The notes under the pieces are model-generated. The model was not told the DNA's origin and made no database searches. It saw only the letters and a program-made list of their open reading frames with translations. Positions 60,601-64,000 of a DNA stretch of 64,000 bases are shown one piece after another. The stretch lies in the NCBI RefSeq assembly GCF_900102615.1, contig NZ_FMYV01000003.1:1-64000 (forward strand), in the 5' to 3' direction. The position numbers and the translations under genes were made by a program. Positions within the stretch are counted from its first letter, which is position 1. Every line of letters starts with the position of its first letter. This DNA is from Geotoga petraea. Lineage in GTDB: Bacteria > Thermotogota > Thermotogae > Petrotogales > Petrotogaceae.

Positions 60601-61845
60601 ATGAAGAAACTTTTAGTGAGTTTTTTGGCAATTTTGTTTGTTTTTTCGTCTGCATTTGCAGCAGGCGAACTCGAGATTTTTAGTTGGTGGACCGGTGGTG
60701 GAGAAGAAGAAGGTCTTTTAGCTTTATTCGAACTTTTTAAAGAAGATAACCCAGATGTTGAAATAATAAACGCTGCAGTAGCTGGTGGCGCTGGAACTAA
60801 TGCAAAAGCAGTTCTTAAAACAAGAATGCTCGGAGGGAACCCACCAGATTCATTCCAAATTCATGCTGGTATGGAGTTAACTACAACTTATGTTGTAACG
60901 GGTATGATGGAACCTTTGACTGATTATTTTGACGAATGGGGAGTAAAAGATAAATTTCCACAAGGTTTATTAGATATCGTTAGTTATAAAGGTGATATTT
61001 ATTCAGTTCCTGTTAATGTTCACAGAGGAAATATAGTTTTCTACAACAAAGAAATTTTCGATGAATTAGGTTTAAAAGAACCAACTAATTGGGCTGAATT
61101 TATAACAGCTTTGAACACAGTACAAGAAGCCGGATATGTTCCTTTAGCAATGGGAGACAAAAATAAATGGCCTGCTGGTCAATTGTTTGAAGCAATTATG
61201 GTTGCTGAATATGGTGCAGAAGAATATAACAAATTGTTCAGAGGCGAGGCTCCTTTTGATCAAGTTGCTTTAGATAGAGCTTTAGATAAAATTTATGAAC
61301 TAACAAATTATTTCAACAAAGACCACGCAGCTCTTACTTGGCAGGATGCAACAAGATTATTATATGATAATGAAGCTGTATTTAACCTTATGGGTGACTG
61401 GGCAGAAGGTTACATGAAAACATTAGGTTGGATTCCAGGTGAAGACTTTGGATGGTTTGAATTACCAGGAACACAAAATTCATTTATGTTGATCTCAGAT
61501 ACTTTTGGATTGCCAAAAGGTGCTCCAAATAGAGAAAATGCAATTAAATGGTTAGAATTTTTGTCTACAAGAGAAGCACAAGACACATTTAACCCAATAA
61601 AAGGTTCAATCCCTGCAAGAACTGATGCAGATATGTCAAAATACGATGCATATTTAACAAGTACAATTGAAGATTTCTCAACTAAAATAATTACTCCATC
61701 AATTGCTCATGGATCAGCAGCAGATGAAAGCTTTATTACTTCAATGAATGACGCAATAAATATTTTGTTGACCACAGGAAATACAAGTAATGCCAAAAGA
61801 TCAATTCTTTGGGCTGCTGAAGATGCAGGTTTAATGGCTTATTAA
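60601..61845 (+). CDS. ABC sugar-binding protein
   Basis: A 414-residue periplasmic solute-binding protein with a signal peptide (about 1-20, ending FAAGELE). The sequence belongs to the sugar-binding cluster of family 1 (GlcE/MalE-like): ELEIFSWWTGGGEEEGL, MLGGNPPDSFQIH, YSVPVNVHRGNIVFYNKEIF and AVFNLMGDWAEGYMK. Many aromatic residues (WW, Trp in NWAEF, DWAEGY) suit sugar stacking; a glucose or similar monosaccharide/short oligosaccharide is likely. GGGGAGGTATTTGTT precedes the ATG. It is separated from the permeases by a terminator-like hairpin (61858-61885), which should make it the most abundant subunit. Confidence 0.9.
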   Translation: MKKLLVSFLAILFVFSSAFAAGELEIFSWWTGGGEEEGLLALFELFKEDNPDVEIINAAVAGGAGTNAKAVLKTRMLGGNPPDSFQIHAGMELTTTYVVTGMMEPLTDYFDEWGVKDKFPQGLLDIVSYKGDIYSVPVNVHRGNIVFYNKEIFDELGLKEPTNWAEFITALNTVQEAGYVPLAMGDKNKWPAGQLFEAIMVAEYGAEEYNKLFRGEAPFDQVALDRALDKIYELTNYFNKDHAALTWQDATRLLYDNEAVFNLMGDWAEGYMKTLGWIPGEDFGWFELPGTQNSFMLISDTFGLPKGAPNRENAIKWLEFLSTREAQDTFNPIKGSIPARTDADMSKYDAYLTSTIEDFSTKIITPSIAHGSAADESFITSMNDAINILLTTGNTSNAKRSILWAAEDAGLMAY

Positions 61846-61857
61846 TAAAATTCTCAT

Positions 61858-61885
61858 AGCCCGGTAGTTTTTACCGGGCTTTTTA
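61858..61885 (+). terminator. Intra-operon terminator/attenuator
   Basis: AGCCCGGTA and TACCGGGCT around a 5-base loop, followed by TTTTT, between the binding-protein and permease genes. Partial termination here would give excess binding protein. Confidence 0.85.
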
Positions 61886-61905
61886 CCAAAACGGGAGGAA
61901 TTCTT

Positions 61906-62835
61906 ATGTCTGTTCACAAGAAAAAATCCAGATTGGGTTTTACGATTATTTTACCTTCATTAATATTAATAGGAATATTTGTCTACTATTTCATATTTTT
62001 GACACTTAGAACATCTGTTTCTAATTGGAATAGTTTTTCTTCGTTGGCAATGGGGGAATATAAGTTTGTTGGATTGAGAAACTTTCAAAGGTTATTTATG
62101 GATCCTCGATTCCAGTCTGATTTATGGAATACTCTATTTTTCACAGCATTTTTTATTATTGCGTGCATAACTATTGGGTTGTTTCTTGCTAACATTTTAG
62201 ATAAGGGACTAAAAGGGTCTAAATTGTTTCAAAATATATTTTTATTTCCAATGGCAATATCTTTTGTAGTAACAGGTACTGTTATGAGTTGGATTTTTGC
62301 TCCAGGAAGAATTCCAGGCAGCCCACAAGGGTTGAATATTTTGTTTGAAAAATTGGGGTTAGATTTCTTGCAATGGCAGTGGTATACAAGCACAGAGTCA
62401 GTTATGAATTTTAATTTGGCTTTAATTCCTGTAATATTAGCTGCTGTTTGGCAATTTTCTGGATATATCATGGCAATGTATTTGGCGGGTATGAGGGCTA
62501 TTCCAAATGACATAATTGAGGCATCTAAGGTTGATGGTGCAAGTGATGCAAAAATATTTTGGAAAATAAAAATGCCTTTACTACAACCTATAACTTTATC
62601 GGCGATGATAGTTTTGGGTCATATATCTCTTAAAATATTTGACCTTATATACGCTATGACAGGTAGTGGACCAAATAATGTAACCGATATGCCAGCTGTA
62701 TATATGTTTGAACTTACATTTAGATCAAACAGATACGCTATGGGGTCAGCAATTTCAATTATCATGCTTCTTTTTGTGGCAGTAGTAATAATCCCTTATC
62801 TTTGGAGCTCTTTTAGAAAAGGTAGTGAAGCATGA
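61906..62835 (+). CDS. ABC sugar permease (MalF/UgpA-like)
   Basis: A 309-residue inner-membrane permease with six hydrophobic segments. The cytoplasmic EAA loop is IIEASKVDGASDAKIFWKIKMPLLQP, the docking site for the ATPase. It is the first of two permease subunits of the family 1 sugar importer. GGGAGGAATTCTT precedes the ATG. Its stop overlaps the next gene. Confidence 0.93.
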   Translation: MSVHKKKSRLGFTIILPSLILIGIFVYYFIFLTLRTSVSNWNSFSSLAMGEYKFVGLRNFQRLFMDPRFQSDLWNTLFFTAFFIIACITIGLFLANILDKGLKGSKLFQNIFLFPMAISFVVTGTVMSWIFAPGRIPGSPQGLNILFEKLGLDFLQWQWYTSTESVMNFNLALIPVILAAVWQFSGYIMAMYLAGMRAIPNDIIEASKVDGASDAKIFWKIKMPLLQPITLSAMIVLGHISLKIFDLIYAMTGSGPNNVTDMPAVYMFELTFRSNRYAMGSAISIIMLLFVAVVIIPYLWSSFRKGSEA

Positions 62836-63668
62836 TGAATAATTCTAAAGGTATCTCAACAAAAAGAATTTTAATGATGTTAGTTTTGCTCATTATGGCT
62901 TTGATCTTTATAGCTCCTTTTTATGTTGCGGTTATAACAAGTTTTAAATCAATTGAAAATATTTCTATATCTCAGATGTGGGATTTTCCAACCAGTTTTT
63001 CTTGGTATGGATTTGCTGAAGCTTTTAAAAAGTTGTCACCTAATTTATTGAATAGTTTGTATCTCACTATACCGGCTACAATAATTTCTTCATTTATAGG
63101 ATCTTTGAATGGGTTGGCTTTTGCAAAGTTGAAATTCAAATACTCAAATATTTTGTTTGCAATAATTTTATTTGGAATGTTCATACCTTATCAGAGTGTA
63201 CTGTTCCCATTGATTCAGTTTTTTCAAAGTATAGGTTTATATGGAACTATTCCAGCTTTGATAATAATTCATGTCATATACGGAATTCCAATAACAACTT
63301 TGATGTTTAAAAACTATTACGAGGAAATACCAGATTCTTTGATAGAAGTTGCATCCATTGACGGAGCAAACTTTTTTCAGATGTACACTAAAATTATTCT
63401 ACCAATTTCAATACCTGGGTTTGTTGTAACTGCAATATGGCAGTTCACAAACATATGGAACGAGTTTTTATTCGCTGTAACTGTAACAAGTAATCCTGCA
63501 AAACAGCCGATAACAGTTGCCCTTGTTAATTTAGCGGGAAGTCAGGTTGTTGAATGGAATGTTCAAATGGCAGGAGCCTTGGTAGCAGCACTTCCTACAT
63601 TAATTGTTTATATCATCCTGGGTAGATATTTTATAAGAGGTCTTTTAGCAGGTTCTGTTAAAGGATAA
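62832..63668 (+). CDS. ABC sugar permease (MalG/UgpE-like)
   Basis: A 278-residue second permease with six hydrophobic segments. The EAA loop is LIEVASIDGANFFQMYTKIILPISIPG. The start is either the ATG at 62832 (ATGA overlap) or the adjacent ATG at 62835. No ATPase gene follows before the terminator, so the complex must use an ATPase encoded elsewhere, as is usual for MsmX/MsiK-type shared ATPases. Confidence 0.93.
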   Translation: MMNNSKGISTKRILMMLVLLIMALIFIAPFYVAVITSFKSIENISISQMWDFPTSFSWYGFAEAFKKLSPNLLNSLYLTIPATIISSFIGSLNGLAFAKLKFKYSNILFAIILFGMFIPYQSVLFPLIQFFQSIGLYGTIPALIIIHVIYGIPITTLMFKNYYEEIPDSLIEVASIDGANFFQMYTKIILPISIPGFVVTAIWQFTNIWNEFLFAVTVTSNPAKQPITVALVNLAGSQVVEWNVQMAGALVAALPTLIVYIILGRYFIRGLLAGSVKG

Positions 63669-63674
63669 GAAACA

Positions 63675-63706
63675 AAAAATGCCATGATTATAATCATGGC
63701 ATTTTT
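63675..63706. terminator. Bidirectional terminator
   Basis: A 32-base perfect palindrome (arm AAAAATGCCATGATTA) with T-runs on both strands. It overlaps the stop of the minus-strand partial gene (63705-63707). Confidence 0.9.
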
Positions 63707-64000
63707 AATGATTTTTTTTATATTGATCAATCAAATATTCGTATTCGTTTTGAGGAATTTCCAATTCTTTTAGCTTCATGTCTATTGATTGACAAATGTT
63801 ATTAAAATTTTTTTCTCCTTCTTGAAGTTTCTTAAGGTCATTATCCAAAAAAAGTATTCTTTCAGAATAGTTTTTGTAATTGTTGAACTTTTCATAAACT
63901 TTGTCTTGTTCTTCTTCGTCGATTATGAATAAAATGAACTTATAGCCTTTGAATAAGTCATCCAAAGTATCTATAGATAAATAACTATCATAGACTTCTA
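63705..64000 (-). CDS. C-terminal part of a hypothetical gene, cut by the window edge
   Basis: The minus-strand reading frame stays open from the stop at 63705 to base 64000, so the start lies beyond the window. The TTG at 63965 is not a convincing start. The visible 97 or so residues are charged and helical (KVYEKFNNYKNYSERILFLDNDLKKL, MKLKELEIPQNEYEYLIDQYKKNH). No domain is recognisable. Confidence 0.6.
   Translation of the reverse strand, partial: EVYDSYLSIDTLDDLFKGYKFILFIIDEEEQDKVYEKFNNYKNYSERILFLDNDLKKLQEGEKNFNNICQSIDMKLKELEIPQNEYEYLIDQYKKNH

Noticed and set aside
63705-63965. Complete 86-residue gene starting at TTG 63965
   Set aside because: The frame continues without a stop to the window edge, and no ribosome site precedes the TTG.

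Overview
The window is AT-rich (by eye about 70% A+T), gene-dense DNA from a bacterium with a Gram-negative-type envelope. The best-supported assignment is Thermotogota, probably a Petrotoga/Geotoga/Oceanotoga-like lineage. The main evidence is an Omp-alpha-type protein (signal peptide, one SLH domain, long coiled coil, C-terminal membrane anchor; 56471-57448). A CIRCE/HrcA heat-shock regulon, many ABC and fermentation genes, strong GGAGGTGA-type ribosome sites and a Wza-like SLBB protein fit with it. No rRNA, tRNA, CRISPR array, transposase or phage gene was seen.

Layout. 1-200: a truncated copy of a dispersed hairpin repeat. 248-5246: alpha/beta hydrolase and ArsR regulator, then lpd-gcvH, an unknown gene and a small outer-membrane barrel on the minus strand. 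5392-11264: a complete fructose PTS (HPr, enzyme I, EIIA, DeoR regulator, 1-phosphofructokinase, EIIBC), interrupted by a repeat array. 11259-14083: an unusual dikinase-like protein with a divergent PlsY paralogue. 14198-17789: hydrolases, Hsp20 under CIRCE control, an OsmC-type peroxidase and a HAD protein. 17790-24240: two tandemly duplicated RND/MMPL exporters under a TetR regulator, each followed by a repeat array. 24292-26699: a 2-hydroxyacid dehydrogenase with FetAB-like iron exporter genes. 26753-35517: unknown proteins, a methyltransferase, YedK, HtpG, a PAS-GGDEF protein and a secreted ankyrin-like protein. 35567-38210: MsrB-MsrA, a LysM protein and an APH-like kinase. 38332-40531: a metal-efflux operon (ArsR-CDF) and an AEC transporter. 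40570-44368: pyruvate formate-lyase with its activase, and a TetR gene. 44522-56307: a ten-gene minus-strand operon aspS-STAS-cmk-ispH-rpsA-der-plsY-(597 aa)-TPR-SLBB. 56471-59060: Omp-alpha-like protein and a PiT phosphate transporter with its PhoU-like partner. 59171-63706: a ROK regulator and a three-gene ABC sugar importer. A truncated gene runs off the right edge.

The most unusual signal is not a gene. Four intergenic tracts (1-165, 8523-8955, 17785-18490, 20700-21375) carry a mosaic of shared modules made of short hairpins with mostly 3-nt loops. The stem sequences differ between copies, but the differences are compensatory, so pairing is kept. Other useful signals are CIRCE-like operators at both hsp20 and htpG, a paired inverted operator in front of the PTS operon, a perfect 24-bp palindrome over the -10 of the ArsR-CDF operon, and intrinsic terminators that routinely contain the stop codon of the gene they end.
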